A stretch of DNA of 64,000 bases from assembly GCF_025685545.1 (NCBI RefSeq), contig NZ_JAGSYC010000020.1, forward strand, positions 1 through 64,000, read 5' to 3'. Below the pieces are notes generated by a model that was given only the letters and a program-made list of their open reading frames with translations, made no database searches and was not told where the DNA came from. The stretch comes from Granulicella paludicola (GTDB lineage Bacteria > Acidobacteriota > Terriglobia > Terriglobales > Acidobacteriaceae). Within the stretch, counting starts at the first letter, position 1, and the number at the start of each line of letters is the position of its first letter. Both the position numbers and the translations under genes were made by a program. Below are positions 8,798 to 18,553 of this stretch, piece after piece.

Positions 8798-11134
8798 ATG
8801 ACTCGTGCAACGGTGCGAAGCCTCATCGTCTTGTCATTGAGCACGGCTGTATCGGTCGCCGGAGCAGTCGCTCAAAGTAGTTCGAAGCAACCGATCGATT
8901 ATGTAAATACTCTGGTGGGTACCGCGCCGCTCGACCAGCAGAAATTCATTGGAAACGCGCCGCCTCCGGGCGAGCCCGTCTACTCGGGACAGACCTCGCC
9001 CGGAGCTCGTTTACCTCACAGCTCCGTCGAAGCCGCACCCGTAAACAACAACATCGAGTTGAGCTTTCCCAACGGCGTTCCGGTCCCGTATTACTACCCG
9101 AACCCGACGATGCTGGGCTTCACCGGCGGTGGGGGCGCCACGTATGGTGGAGGTGCCGAGCCCATCATCTCGCCGGTCGTCGGCGACTGGTCGATGCCTC
9201 CCGCCTATCGCGAAAGCTACTATGACAAAGCGGCAGAGAAGGCGACTCCCGGCTACTACTCTGTCGACCTCGCCACCTTCAAAACTCGCGTGGAACTGAC
9301 AGCGACTCGGTGGGCGAGCCTGATGCGCTTTACCTTCCCGGCAAGCGAACGCGCCAACATCCTCGTGAATTTTCCAGCGCATGGCGGCCAGATGGAGATC
9401 GTCGGAGATCATACCGTGCGCGGTATCTCGCGAGACAACGGAGCGGTGGACGGTGCCTACTTCGTCGCCGAGTTTTCCGCGCCGTTCGTCGATCTCGGAA
9501 TCTTCCGCAAATCCTCTGGTGACGGCAGAGGCTGGGGCATCGGTGACAAAGACGTTGATCCTGGCGCACGTACCGTCGAGGGCAGCTATGCAGGCACCTA
9601 TCTCACCTTTCACACCAAAGCGGGTGAGCAGATCCTGATGAAGATGGCGCACGGAGCAAGCTACGAGCAGGCGGAGCAGCGGCTGCACGAAGAACTCCCC
9701 GGCTGGAACTTCGATGGCATTCACGAGGCCGCTCGCAAAGAGTGGTCGAAGCTGCTCGATCGCGTGCAGGTAGAAGGCGGTACACCGCAGCAGCGCACGA
9801 TTTTCTACTCAACGCTCTTCCAGTCCTTCGCAAGCCCTCGACTTATCGCCGCCAAAGGCGAGAAGTTCAAAGATACGAACGGCAAGATTCAGGTAGCCAC
9901 GCATGACCGCTACAGCCCCGTACCTTTCTGGGATACGGGCCGCAACCAGATCGTGCTTCTCGAGATGATGGAGCCCGAGCGGATGAAAGACATCATGGCC
10001 TCCGAACTCGACATGGCGCGCGAGCGCGGCTACATGAACACCTCCTTTCACGGCGACAACGCCGTCTTCATGTACCTCGGCTCATGGAAGCGCGGCATCC
10101 CGTTCGACTACGCCGCCGCCTACGAATACCTTCGCAAGAACGCACTCGATCCCGCCGGTCCTCGTCAGTACCTTGCCGAGTATGAGAAGAACGGCTGGAT
10201 CTCAGACTTCATTCCCAAAGGAAACCCAAGCCCACCCTATGCAGGCGGGAAAGCCGGAGCCGCAACGACTCTCGAATACGCCTGGGACGATCACGCCATG
10301 GCGCAGTACGCTGCGCTCCTCGGCAAGAAAGACGATGAGCAGGTATTCCTGAAGCGTGCCGCCAACTACAAAAATGTCTTCGATCCCTCGGTCGACTTTA
10401 TACGTGGCCGTACCGAAGACGGCAAATGGATCTCGCCCTTCGATCCCCAGGAACCGTATTACAACTTCATGATGAAAGAGGCCTCAGGCTGGTCGACGCT
10501 CTGGCTTGAGCCACACGACGTGCAAGGGCTGATCAACCTCCTTGGCGGACGTGAAGCCTTCGATCGAAAGCTAGATCAGTTCTTTTCGACTCCCTACAAT
10601 CCCAAAGGCATCTGCCGCGATTGCACCGGCTTGATCGGCCAGTACGTGCAAGGAAACCAGCCGGACCAGCAATCCCCGTACTACTACGATTGGAGTGGTC
10701 AACCGTGGAAGACACAGAAGCTGGTGCGTCAGATTCTCTCCGAGATGTATGGAAGCGATGCCTCTGGCTACGGCTATCCAGGCATGGATGATCAGGGAGC
10801 AACCTCGTCTTGGTACGCCCTGAGCGCCATGGGCTTCTATCCGGTCGATCCATCGAGCGATGAATACATCATCGGTTCTCCTCTGTTCGATAGGGTGTCG
10901 CTCGTGCTCGGTAATGGCAAAAAACTGGACATCGTCGCCCGAAAGAATTCGACACAAAATATGTACATCCAATCGGCCGCGCTCAACGGCAAGCCTTGGT
11001 CAAAGCCGTGGTTCAGCTATGCCGACATCAGAGCAGGTGCAGTTTTTACGTTGCAGATGGGCGCAACTCCCAACACGACCTGGGGTAGTTCCCCCGACGT
11101 CGCACCTTCGTCCATGACCTCTGCCGACAGGTAG
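8798..11134 (+). CDS. Glycoside hydrolase family 92 exo-alpha-mannosidase
   Basis: This 778-residue exported enzyme belongs to the Ca-dependent inverting alpha-mannosidases that trim alpha-1,2-, 1,3- or 1,6-linked mannose. It has a signal peptide ending near AVAQSSS. Family motifs are seen: VNTLVGT near the N-terminus, PFWDTGR, the KEASGW...PHDVQGL region carrying the predicted general-acid Glu, and GMDDQGATSSWYALSAMGFY carrying the acidic residues of the base/Ca site. Length is normal for GH92. AAGAGGAA lies about 8 nt before the ATG. The gene begins 48 nt after the GH38 gene, so the two are probably co-transcribed and attack the same mannan or N-glycan. The linkage specificity cannot be read from the sequence. 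Confidence 0.93.
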   Translation: MTRATVRSLIVLSLSTAVSVAGAVAQSSSKQPIDYVNTLVGTAPLDQQKFIGNAPPPGEPVYSGQTSPGARLPHSSVEAAPVNNNIELSFPNGVPVPYYYPNPTMLGFTGGGGATYGGGAEPIISPVVGDWSMPPAYRESYYDKAAEKATPGYYSVDLATFKTRVELTATRWASLMRFTFPASERANILVNFPAHGGQMEIVGDHTVRGISRDNGAVDGAYFVAEFSAPFVDLGIFRKSSGDGRGWGIGDKDVDPGARTVEGSYAGTYLTFHTKAGEQILMKMAHGASYEQAEQRLHEELPGWNFDGIHEAARKEWSKLLDRVQVEGGTPQQRTIFYSTLFQSFASPRLIAAKGEKFKDTNGKIQVATHDRYSPVPFWDTGRNQIVLLEMMEPERMKDIMASELDMARERGYMNTSFHGDNAVFMYLGSWKRGIPFDYAAAYEYLRKNALDPAGPRQYLAEYEKNGWISDFIPKGNPSPPYAGGKAGAATTLEYAWDDHAMAQYAALLGKKDDEQVFLKRAANYKNVFDPSVDFIRGRTEDGKWISPFDPQEPYYNFMMKEASGWSTLWLEPHDVQGLINLLGGREAFDRKLDQFFSTPYNPKGICRDCTGLIGQYVQGNQPDQQSPYYYDWSGQPWKTQKLVRQILSEMYGSDASGYGYPGMDDQGATSSWYALSAMGFYPVDPSSDEYIIGSPLFDRVSLVLGNGKKLDIVARKNSTQNMYIQSAALNGKPWSKPWFSYADIRAGAVFTLQMGATPNTTWGSSPDVAPSSMTSADR

Positions 11135-11190
11135 AGGTCATGGACGCTTTCCCCGGAGTGCAACCGCCACCTCCGTTTGATCATTCGCAA

Positions 11191-11219
11191 TTGACCCTCT
11201 CGCTGAGGCGTGCTACTTT
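11191..11219 (+). promoter_or_regulatory. Possible sigma-70 promoter for the cysteine dioxygenase gene
   Basis: TTGACC at 11191-11196 and TACTTT at 11214-11219 are separated by 17 bp in the 280-nt gap before the next gene. The -35 is good and the -10 is weak. Nothing else was recognised in the 11135-11414 gap. Confidence 0.3.
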
Positions 11220-11414
11220 CTCGATATGGCGTTTCCCCTCGTTCCTTGTTGTCGCTGCGATCACTCTCTTCTTGGGTGAGCCTCGACATATCCATACGCT
11301 GAAACGCATCCTCCGAAGCTCATCCGAAATCTCCATACCTTGCTCATAGCACCGTCAACTGGCCTGTCTTGATCCGCAGGCCCCTTGCTGACGTCGATGC
11401 TTTGGAGAGATCCT

Positions 11415-12362
11415 ATGCCACTCGCAACAGAGGAACGGCTCATTGCCGAATCGGAAAACGCACTTGCTCCCAACCCGGCGGAAGGGAAGACACCCCAGGA
11501 ACTCGCTGATATCGTCACGCGATTCGCAGCATCAGACGGATGGATCGACCGCGTCCGTCTGCGCACAGAAAACCGCTGGTATGAGCGTCTCTACCTCGGC
11601 ACCGACTACGACGTCTGGGCGATCAGCTGGATGCCCGCACAATCGACCGGCTTCCACGATCATGGCGACTCGTCAGGAGCATTTGTTGTAGCAACCGGCG
11701 TGCTTGAAGAGCATCGTCCAGGAGCGGCGCCCATAGAAATCACCCCGGGCAGACCTCGCGCCTTTGGGCAGCATTACGCGCACGATGTCCGCAATGCCTC
11801 ACTCGGACCGGCCGTTAGCATTCATGCCTATTCACCACCGTTGACCGAGATGAATGAGTACGATCTGGTGGGAAGCGAACTTGTGTCGCGTGAGCAGGCA
11901 TCGGCCCGCGCGGAGTCGCTTGCAAAGGAACGACACCAGCGGAAACCGCCCCAATCAACGCGCGCTTCCAATATCGACCTCATGCTTGCCGAAGCGCGTG
12001 ATCGCCTGCGACGTCTCTCCCCGTCGGCCGCCTTCGACGCCATGGCGCACTCCCAGGCAATCCTGGTGGACATTCGTCCCGAAGTCCAACGTGCGCAAGA
12101 AGGCAATATCCCGGGGGCCTTGATTGTCGAACGCAACGTGCTCGAGTGGCGATTTGATCCGAAGTCGGAGGCTCGTTTACAAATCGCGACCAGCTACGAC
12201 TTACAGATCATCGTCTTTTGCTCTGAAGGTTATACCTCAAGTCTCGCGGCGGCAGCTTTGCAGGAACTCGGCCTCTGGCGCGCAACCGATATCGAGGGCG
12301 GTTTTCAGGGATGGCTCACAGCAGGTCTTCCAACCTCACAGCACATACCTCACCAGCCATGA
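11415..12362 (+). CDS. Cysteine dioxygenase-like cupin fused to a rhodanese domain
   Basis: The 315-residue cytosolic protein has two domains. The first half is a cysteine-dioxygenase-type cupin: FHDHGDSSGAF supplies two iron-binding His residues and HYAHDVRN the third. Such enzymes oxidise cysteine to cysteine sulfinate. The second half (about 200-315) is a rhodanese module with the persulfide-forming Cys in VFCSEGYTSS and the typical ending GGFQGWLTAGLP. ATG 11415 was preferred because TTTGGAGAGA at 11401-11410 forms its ribosome site; upstream in-frame TTG and ATG codons would overlap it. The fusion suggests handling of cysteine sulfur (thiol oxidation plus sulfane transfer). Substrate is inferred from family only. 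It has no clear link to the mannosidases upstream. Confidence 0.85.
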   Translation: MPLATEERLIAESENALAPNPAEGKTPQELADIVTRFAASDGWIDRVRLRTENRWYERLYLGTDYDVWAISWMPAQSTGFHDHGDSSGAFVVATGVLEEHRPGAAPIEITPGRPRAFGQHYAHDVRNASLGPAVSIHAYSPPLTEMNEYDLVGSELVSREQASARAESLAKERHQRKPPQSTRASNIDLMLAEARDRLRRLSPSAAFDAMAHSQAILVDIRPEVQRAQEGNIPGALIVERNVLEWRFDPKSEARLQIATSYDLQIIVFCSEGYTSSLAAAALQELGLWRATDIEGGFQGWLTAGLPTSQHIPHQP

Positions 12363-12432
12363 AGGGGAGAGCATCGATGCCCAGTGCCTCTGCTTTCGTC
12401 GTCGCTGCCGTGCAGCATTGCGTAAACAGGAG

Positions 12433-14673
12433 CTAGTGCTTTCCTTCATTCAGGTCCAGCGTATACAGATCGCCCGTCGCCGTTCTCGATCGAACGATCG
12501 GCGTGTCCGAAAGACTTAGCCCCGAAAAGAAGTAATCTGTAGGCGAGTCGGAAAAGCTGCCCAGGTTCGTCACCTCCTGCAGCTTGCCATCCGGCACAGA
12601 CACCCGATAGATCGGCTGCGTCTCTGCCAGCGCCGCATGAATGTAAATCGACTGGCTGTCCGGCGACCACACGGGGTCCGCCGCCGTCGTCCTCGCCAGC
12701 GTCTTCCATCGCTGCGTCGCCACGTCATATAGCAGCAGCTGATTCTGATCGAGCGACAGGGCCGCAATATACTGCCCGTTCGGCGACCAGCGCGGGCTGA
12801 ACATCCCCGTCGATTGCGGCACCGGCGTCGACTTTCCGGTGCGAACATTCAGCATCTCCAGAAAGCGCGGCTCGCCCTCGTTGCCCATCACATCGTTCAG
12901 CCGCCCAAACACAATCTGAGTTCCATCCGCAGACCATGAAGGGTCGGCAGCATTGTGCTGACCCGTCGGCAGTCGCTGCACATTTCCGCCCTCGGCCGAC
13001 ATCACATACAACTGATAGGCCCCGTTCGCCTCGCGCGCCATCAGCGCAATCTGCTGTCCGTTCGGCGACCAGCGCGCAATAAACACCTGTAGCGAATCCG
13101 ACGTCAGCTGAATCTGCTCCGTCCCGTCCGTATGTGCCCGCCACGCGCGCCCCGCCTGGTCCACCCATAGCACCCACTTGTGGTCCCGCGAGTACTCCAC
13201 CCGGCTGGCATCCGCCAGAAATCCATCCGCCGCCACAAAGCGCGACCGCGCAGGATCGTAGCGTTGCAGCTTCGACTGCGCATCCAGGCCAAGGAAGTAG
13301 ATGCGGCTACTGTGCGCGTCCGCCACCGGCGCCGCAAAGTCCAGCGGTCCATCGGTCACACGAACCGGCCGCGAGCCGAGTCGGCTGTCGATCCTCCATA
13401 TATCGGAGTGTCCATCGCGGTTCACCTGGTACACAAAAGACTTACCACCATCCGCCCACACACCGCAGCACTCGGACGACCTTTTGTCGCCATCGCTGAT
13501 CACCGTCTTCAATCCCTTGCCGCTCTTATCCACCTGCCACAGGTGCATCGTGTGGCGTAGCGGATCGAGGAGCGTAAACCGCAGCGTGCTCCCATCCGGA
13601 GACCAGCGCAGCCACAGCGCCCGACCCGGCAGCGTCGTAAACAGAGTCGACACGCCACTGTCGATCCGGTGAATCCTTAGGTCATTCCCAATCGCATATA
13701 AAACGCTCTTGCCATCCGGCATCCAGGTCGCATCATGCGCGGTCACGTTCGGCAGCCGCAACGCGCTGCCTCCATCTGCAGGAACCAGCCACAGCGGCTG
13801 CTCCGACTCCGGCGACAGGTGGTTCCTCAACAGCAGCGTCGACATATCCGGCGACAGGTCGCCCAGCATCGGCGATGCCACCTCCTGTGGCAGATCGATC
13901 GGCTGCACCGCTCCCGTGTGGACGTCCACGCGCGACAGCACCGTCCGGCCATCCACCAGGATCGGCACAAAGATGCGCAGCCCGTCACTCACCGAAGCCG
14001 GCAGGCTCTCCATCCCCGGCATTCCCGGCGCAATCTTCCCCACATGCGTCAGCTGCTCCACTCTCAATAAAGGAGCAGCTCCTTTCGGCAGGTCATGATG
14101 CAGTAGCCGCGTCGCCACCACTCCCAGCCCGAATGCCAGAACCACTGCGCCCCCGACCAGCCAGGCCGATCGCCGCAGTTTCATACCGATCGGTTCCACC
14201 ACTACCGCCGCGGCTGCACTCACGGCAGGCATCACCACCTCCGCCGGAACGATCGGCTCTGTCACATCCTCGGCCGCAGGTGCCTCGTGTGCCGATTCAA
14301 CAGCAGTCAACGGCCCATGCACTGGCTCGTGTGCCAGCACCGTCACCGGAGCAATAAAACGATATCCTCGCCGGGCCAGCGTCTCAATGAACCGGGGATT
14401 GTCCGCATGGTCGCCCAGCGCATCGCGAATCTTGTTCACCGCCGTCCCCAGCGACTGGTCGAACTCACCCACTTGGTCCTTACCCCAGATCAGGGTCTGC
14501 AGATCCGTCCGACTAACCACCTCGCCCGGATGTTCCAGCAGCGCCGCCAGCACTTTGAACGGCTGGCTCTGCAGCCTGACTCTCCGGCCCGCCTTCCATA
14601 ACTCGCCCGTATGCAGATCGGCCTCATAGAGGCCGAACGAGAGTCGAGGCGAAGGTTGGGAATCGGAGTTCAT
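12433..14673 (-). CDS. Membrane-bound winged-helix regulator with WD40-like (PD40/TolB-type) repeats
   Basis: The 746-residue protein starts with an OmpR/CadC-type winged-helix DNA-binding domain (about 10-110, ending ARRGYRFIAPV). A linker and one transmembrane segment (AWLVGGAVVLAFGLGVVATR) follow, and then a large C-terminal propeller of WD40-like repeats carrying WSPDG/WSADG motifs. This CadC-like topology places the propeller outside the cytoplasm as a sensor. ATG 14673 was preferred over an upstream TTG (14700). It is divergent from the receptor-amylase locus at 14994 and convergent with the dioxygenase gene. Control of the alpha-glucan locus is plausible but unproven. Confidence 0.85.
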   Translation of the reverse strand: MNSDSQPSPRLSFGLYEADLHTGELWKAGRRVRLQSQPFKVLAALLEHPGEVVSRTDLQTLIWGKDQVGEFDQSLGTAVNKIRDALGDHADNPRFIETLARRGYRFIAPVTVLAHEPVHGPLTAVESAHEAPAAEDVTEPIVPAEVVMPAVSAAAAVVVEPIGMKLRRSAWLVGGAVVLAFGLGVVATRLLHHDLPKGAAPLLRVEQLTHVGKIAPGMPGMESLPASVSDGLRIFVPILVDGRTVLSRVDVHTGAVQPIDLPQEVASPMLGDLSPDMSTLLLRNHLSPESEQPLWLVPADGGSALRLPNVTAHDATWMPDGKSVLYAIGNDLRIHRIDSGVSTLFTTLPGRALWLRWSPDGSTLRFTLLDPLRHTMHLWQVDKSGKGLKTVISDGDKRSSECCGVWADGGKSFVYQVNRDGHSDIWRIDSRLGSRPVRVTDGPLDFAAPVADAHSSRIYFLGLDAQSKLQRYDPARSRFVAADGFLADASRVEYSRDHKWVLWVDQAGRAWRAHTDGTEQIQLTSDSLQVFIARWSPNGQQIALMAREANGAYQLYVMSAEGGNVQRLPTGQHNAADPSWSADGTQIVFGRLNDVMGNEGEPRFLEMLNVRTGKSTPVPQSTGMFSPRWSPNGQYIAALSLDQNQLLLYDVATQRWKTLARTTAADPVWSPDSQSIYIHAALAETQPIYRVSVPDGKLQEVTNLGSFSDSPTDYFFSGLSLSDTPIVRSRTATGDLYTLDLNEGKH

Positions 14674-14993
14674 GGAATGTTCACATGCATCTGGGCGCAA
14701 CGCAAAGCATCTCTATCTTCGTGCCTGGCTGCCTGTTCCAGTATACCCGGACAATTGATCTCAATTCTCAAGATGCTGATTCAAAAAGAGTTGATGGGAT
14801 ATGTCTTGTTCAGCAAGAGACTATCCCCAGACTATTGCGATTATGCGACAGATTAGAGGAGAGTTCTCTCCGACACTGACTGTCAGCTTCTGCGCAGCAG
14901 GGAGGGACCCGATTCGCCTCAAGAGGAGGGTCAGGTCCGAAGGCCTAACTCGGGAATCCATCCCCGGTAGGTAAGAATTTTGGAGAGCCAAAG
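14674..14993. other. 320-nt divergent intergenic region with a structured-looking leader
   Basis: The region must hold the promoters of the CadC-like gene and of the second receptor. From about 14880 to 14970 it is rich in short inverted repeats: CTGACTGTCAG, GACCC paired with GGGTC around CTC/GAG, and GGTCCGAAGGCC. No known riboswitch class was recognised. GGAGAG at 14982-14987 is the receptor ribosome site. Confidence 0.35.
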
Positions 14994-17900
14994 ATGTCTG
15001 ATTTTATGAAATCAATGTACAGGAGTGCGGGCAAACTGCTTCTGCTGTTTGTCGTTATGACCCTCGGCCTATGCGGAGCCACATCCATCGCCCACGCCCA
15101 GTCCGATAACGGAAGCGTCGTCGGAACCGTCACCGACCAGACCGGCGCCGTCATCCCGAACGCCACCGTCGTCGTCACCGAGACCCAGACCGGTACCGTC
15201 TTCAACGCCAAGTCGAACGACTCTGGTGAGTTCCGTATCCCCACCGTGCCCCGCGGCGACTATAAAGCAGTTGTCACCGCCGACGGCTTCCAAGGCCAGA
15301 GCGCGAACTTCACCGTCGTCGTCGCCACCTCCCAGACCCTCGCCTTCAAGCTCGCGATCGGTTCCACCTCCCAGTCCATCTCCGTCTCCGATGCCACCCC
15401 GCTCGTCGACACCAGCAACGCCTCCCTCGGCACCGTCATTTCTGGCAAGCAGGTCACCGACCTCCCGCTGAACGGTCGCAACTTCACTGGCCTCGCCCTG
15501 CTCACCCCGGGCGTCACCCGCGGCTCTTACGGCGATGCCGCCAGCGGCGTCAGTGGCAACTCCGAAACCTTCCGCAACAGCGAGAACGGGGGCGGTTCGC
15601 TCTCCGTCAACGGTCTCCGTCCTCAAGCAGACAACTACCTGCTCGACGGCCTCGACGACAACGACTCGCTGCTCAACACCATCTTGATCTTCCCCAACAT
15701 CGACGCCCTCCAGGAGTTCAAGGTCGACACCAGCATCGCTCCGGCCCAGTATGGACGTGCAGGCGGAGCTATCGTCTCGAACTCGCTCCGCAGCGGCACC
15801 AACAATATCCACGGCTCGTTGTTCTGGTACTACCGCAGCGGCAAGTTCGATGCGAACCCAAACTACCAGTTCCTCGGTGCCCCCAAGAGCGCCAACCCCT
15901 CCTTCAACCGCAACCAGCCGGGTATCTCCCTCGGTGCTCCCATCATCAAGAACAAGCTGTTCATCTTTGGTGACTATCAGGCCTACCGTGAGACGGTGCC
16001 CGTCAATGCCAACTACGTGACCGTGCCCACTGCACGGATGCGCACCGGCGACTTTAGCGAACTGCTGCCGACCTCGCCAAACTTCGACACTACCCCGAAC
16101 GGCACAAGCACCAACGGTGCAGTTGTCGACGGCCAGTTCTCTACGCCCTACTGCCTTATTCACTCGGGCGGTAAGGCGGCGGCTGGTCAGCTTTACAACC
16201 CCACCACCTGCGCTCCGATCCCCGGCAACGTGCTCTCCGCTGGCGGTATCACTCCCAACGCAGCTGGCATTAACTACTTCAACGCATATCCCGCACCGTC
16301 GCGTGCGGGTGTCATCAATAACTTCCTTACCCACCAACAGTCCAATGTTCGCTACAACACCTTCGACGCTCGTCTCGACTGGAACGCCACCGCGCGCGAT
16401 CTCATGTTCGCTCGCTTCAGCTACGACAACTCCACCCAGACCAAGACCCCTGAACTTGGCACGCTACCTTCAGGCTTCGGCTCGGGGTCAAACTACGTTC
16501 ACGCTCGCTCGTACGCGCTCGGCGAGACCCACACCTTCTCTCCAACGGTCGTCAACCAGCTGTTGATCGGCTATAACCGCGACAATTACGGTTACCAGCC
16601 TCCGTTCTACGGTCAATATCTTTCGCAGTCGCTCGGTATCGTCAACGCGAACCGTAATGAAGAGACCACCGGTGGTGCGCTCATCGGCGGCAACAACGGC
16701 GTCGACTACACCGGTGACTACGGCCTCTACGCCGTTCCACAGAACACCATCCAGATCACCGATTCCGTCGACTACCAAAAGGGTCATCACGCGTTCAGTT
16801 TCGGCGCGAGTGGCATCCTGCGCAACACAGAGTACTTCCGCCCGATCTCGGGTAAGGGCTACTTCAACTTCGGCGCAGGCGACTTCACCGGCTTCCCCTC
16901 GGCAGAAATGCTGGCAGGTTTCACGGACTCCTACAGCATCGGTGCGCAGAACGGCTACTTCAGCAACATCGCATACGAGGACGGATTCTTTGCCCAGGAC
17001 AACTGGCGCGTTAGCAAGAAGCTCACACTCCAACTGGGCGTTCGTTACGACATCCTCACCCGTCCGTACGAGACCCAGAACCGTCAGGCCTCGTTCGACA
17101 TCAACAAGAGCAGCCCGACCTACGGTCAGGTGCTCGAAGCTGGTGTCAACGGCGTCTCCCGCTCGATCATCAATAACGCTTTCAACGATTTCGCTCCCCG
17201 TATCGGCTTCGCTTACGACGTCACCGGCAACGGTAAGACGGTTGTCCGCGGCGGTTACGGCATCTTCTACTTCCCGGACTACGGTGGCATCAGCAATCAG
17301 CTCGGCCAGCAGGCACCGTTCGGCGGCAGCCTCTCGTATTCCGCTCAGAATGGTTACTGTGTGACGTTCACGGGTCAGACGCCTGCTCCGGGTGCGACCT
17401 ACGGTTGCACCACAAACTCGCAGCAGACGACCGCTCTTCCCGCACCTGGCTACCCCGGCTTCAACCCCGCGACGCCTCCGGCTGGTCTCAGCACGCTGGC
17501 CGTCAATCGCAATGACAAGAGCCAGCAGATCCAGGAGTTCAACCTCCAGATCAGCCGACAGCTTGGCCGGTATGACGTAATCGATGCGGCATACGTTGGA
17601 ACCGTGGCACAGCATCTTTCCACCTACTACAACTACAACCTCTATCAGTTCGGCACGGGTCTCCAGAACTTCCCGACCTACGGAACGATCACCTACAACA
17701 ACTACAACGGCAACGCGAACTACAACGCTCTGCAGGTTCACTACGAGCACCGTCAGGGCGAAGACCTCCTGCTTACGGCGTCATACGCTCTGTCTCACGC
17801 ATTGGATAACTCGCCCGGATCGAACCTGTCGTCCACCGCTCCGCTCTACTACAACCCCGGCGCAGACTACGGCAACTCCCTACAGGATCAGCGTCACGTA

Positions 17901-18449
17901 TTCAGTTCCTCGATCGTGTACCAGCTGCCCTTCGGGCAGGGTAAGCGCTTCGGCGGTGGTGTGAACTATGCGACAAACCTGCTGATCGCTGGCTGGCAAT
18001 TCAACGTCATCGGTCGTCTCTCTTCGGGCAACCCGTTTGATCTTTCTGCGGGCGGCCTGAACGGCGCGGTAACGGCGGATCGTCCGGATATTGTCGGCAA
18101 CATCAGCTATCCGAAGACGATCCTCGGCACCTGGTTCAACACCGCCGCATTCGCACAGCCCTCGCAGACCACCGCGAACGGCCACATCGTTTACACGCGC
18201 CTCGGCACAATCGGACGTGACAAGCTGTACGGTCCCGGACAGCGCGATGCGGACATCTCCATCCAGAAGAACATCTACCTTACCCACAAATATGTTCTCC
18301 AACTGCATGGCGATGCGTTCAACATCACCAACACGCCCCAGTTCACGAATCCCGATGGCGTGCTGACGGACGCGAACTACGGCAAGATCACTGGTGTGCA
18401 GCAATTCTCGCAACGCCAGCTGCAGCTTGCCGCTCGGTTCACCTTCTAA
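14994..18449 (+). CDS. TonB-dependent receptor, Oar-like, of the alpha-glucan locus
   Basis: This 1151-residue outer-membrane protein has a signal peptide (about 1-36, ending IAHAQ). A carboxypeptidase-regulatory-like domain follows (about 40-125, VVGTVTDQTGAVIPNATVVV), then a plug region with VTDLPLNGRNFTGLALLTPG, and a barrel ending in ARFTF with the terminal aromatic residue. TTTGGAGAGCCA precedes the ATG. It is followed by a GH13 and a GH31 enzyme in the same direction, so malto-oligosaccharide or starch-fragment uptake is the likely role (inference). A strong hairpin immediately downstream suggests that the enzymes are transcribed at a lower level than the receptor. Confidence 0.88.
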   Translation: MSDFMKSMYRSAGKLLLLFVVMTLGLCGATSIAHAQSDNGSVVGTVTDQTGAVIPNATVVVTETQTGTVFNAKSNDSGEFRIPTVPRGDYKAVVTADGFQGQSANFTVVVATSQTLAFKLAIGSTSQSISVSDATPLVDTSNASLGTVISGKQVTDLPLNGRNFTGLALLTPGVTRGSYGDAASGVSGNSETFRNSENGGGSLSVNGLRPQADNYLLDGLDDNDSLLNTILIFPNIDALQEFKVDTSIAPAQYGRAGGAIVSNSLRSGTNNIHGSLFWYYRSGKFDANPNYQFLGAPKSANPSFNRNQPGISLGAPIIKNKLFIFGDYQAYRETVPVNANYVTVPTARMRTGDFSELLPTSPNFDTTPNGTSTNGAVVDGQFSTPYCLIHSGGKAAAGQLYNPTTCAPIPGNVLSAGGITPNAAGINYFNAYPAPSRAGVINNFLTHQQSNVRYNTFDARLDWNATARDLMFARFSYDNSTQTKTPELGTLPSGFGSGSNYVHARSYALGETHTFSPTVVNQLLIGYNRDNYGYQPPFYGQYLSQSLGIVNANRNEETTGGALIGGNNGVDYTGDYGLYAVPQNTIQITDSVDYQKGHHAFSFGASGILRNTEYFRPISGKGYFNFGAGDFTGFPSAEMLAGFTDSYSIGAQNGYFSNIAYEDGFFAQDNWRVSKKLTLQLGVRYDILTRPYETQNRQASFDINKSSPTYGQVLEAGVNGVSRSIINNAFNDFAPRIGFAYDVTGNGKTVVRGGYGIFYFPDYGGISNQLGQQAPFGGSLSYSAQNGYCVTFTGQTPAPGATYGCTTNSQQTTALPAPGYPGFNPATPPAGLSTLAVNRNDKSQQIQEFNLQISRQLGRYDVIDAAYVGTVAQHLSTYYNYNLYQFGTGLQNFPTYGTITYNNYNGNANYNALQVHYEHRQGEDLLLTASYALSHALDNSPGSNLSSTAPLYYNPGADYGNSLQDQRHVFSSSIVYQLPFGQGKRFGGGVNYATNLLIAGWQFNVIGRLSSGNPFDLSAGGLNGAVTADRPDIVGNISYPKTILGTWFNTAAFAQPSQTTANGHIVYTRLGTIGRDKLYGPGQRDADISIQKNIYLTHKYVLQLHGDAFNITNTPQFTNPDGVLTDANYGKITGVQQFSQRQLQLAARFTF

Positions 18450-18463
18450 CAACACCACCGATA

Positions 18464-18497
18464 AAGGCGCCCCGATCGACTATCATCGGGGCGCCTT
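18464..18497 (+). terminator. Strong hairpin after the second receptor gene
   Basis: AAGGCGCCCCGAT and its complement form a 13-bp stem with an 8-nt loop, 15 nt after the stop codon and followed by ATTTC. It is probably an intrinsic or partial terminator. Confidence 0.7.
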
Positions 18498-18501
18498 ATT
18501 T

Positions 18502-18553
18502 CGCAGCAAAGCTCCGCAGCAACGCCTCGCAGCAATGCTTCGCAGCCACCGCA
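18502..18553 (+). repeat. Four tandem copies of a 13-bp unit
   Basis: The unit CGCAGCAAxGCxT recurs at exactly 13-bp spacing at 18502, 18515, 18528 and 18541; the last copy is degenerate. The array fills the space between the receptor terminator and the GH13 gene. Confidence 0.75.

Noticed and set aside
14880-14970. Possible riboswitch ahead of the second receptor
   Set aside because: Short inverted repeats are present, but no conserved core of a known riboswitch class (TPP, cobalamin, SAM, c-di-GMP, glycine, fluoride) could be matched. It is kept only as an unexplained leader.
15069-16337. Long open frame (over 400 codons) antisense to the second receptor gene
   Set aside because: It overlaps a clear receptor gene and has a skewed Val/Gly/Ala/Arg composition typical of the complement of a high-GC gene. 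It has no motif and no ribosome site. Similar antisense frames at 16488-17750, 18929-20203 and 20588-21976 were rejected for the same reason.
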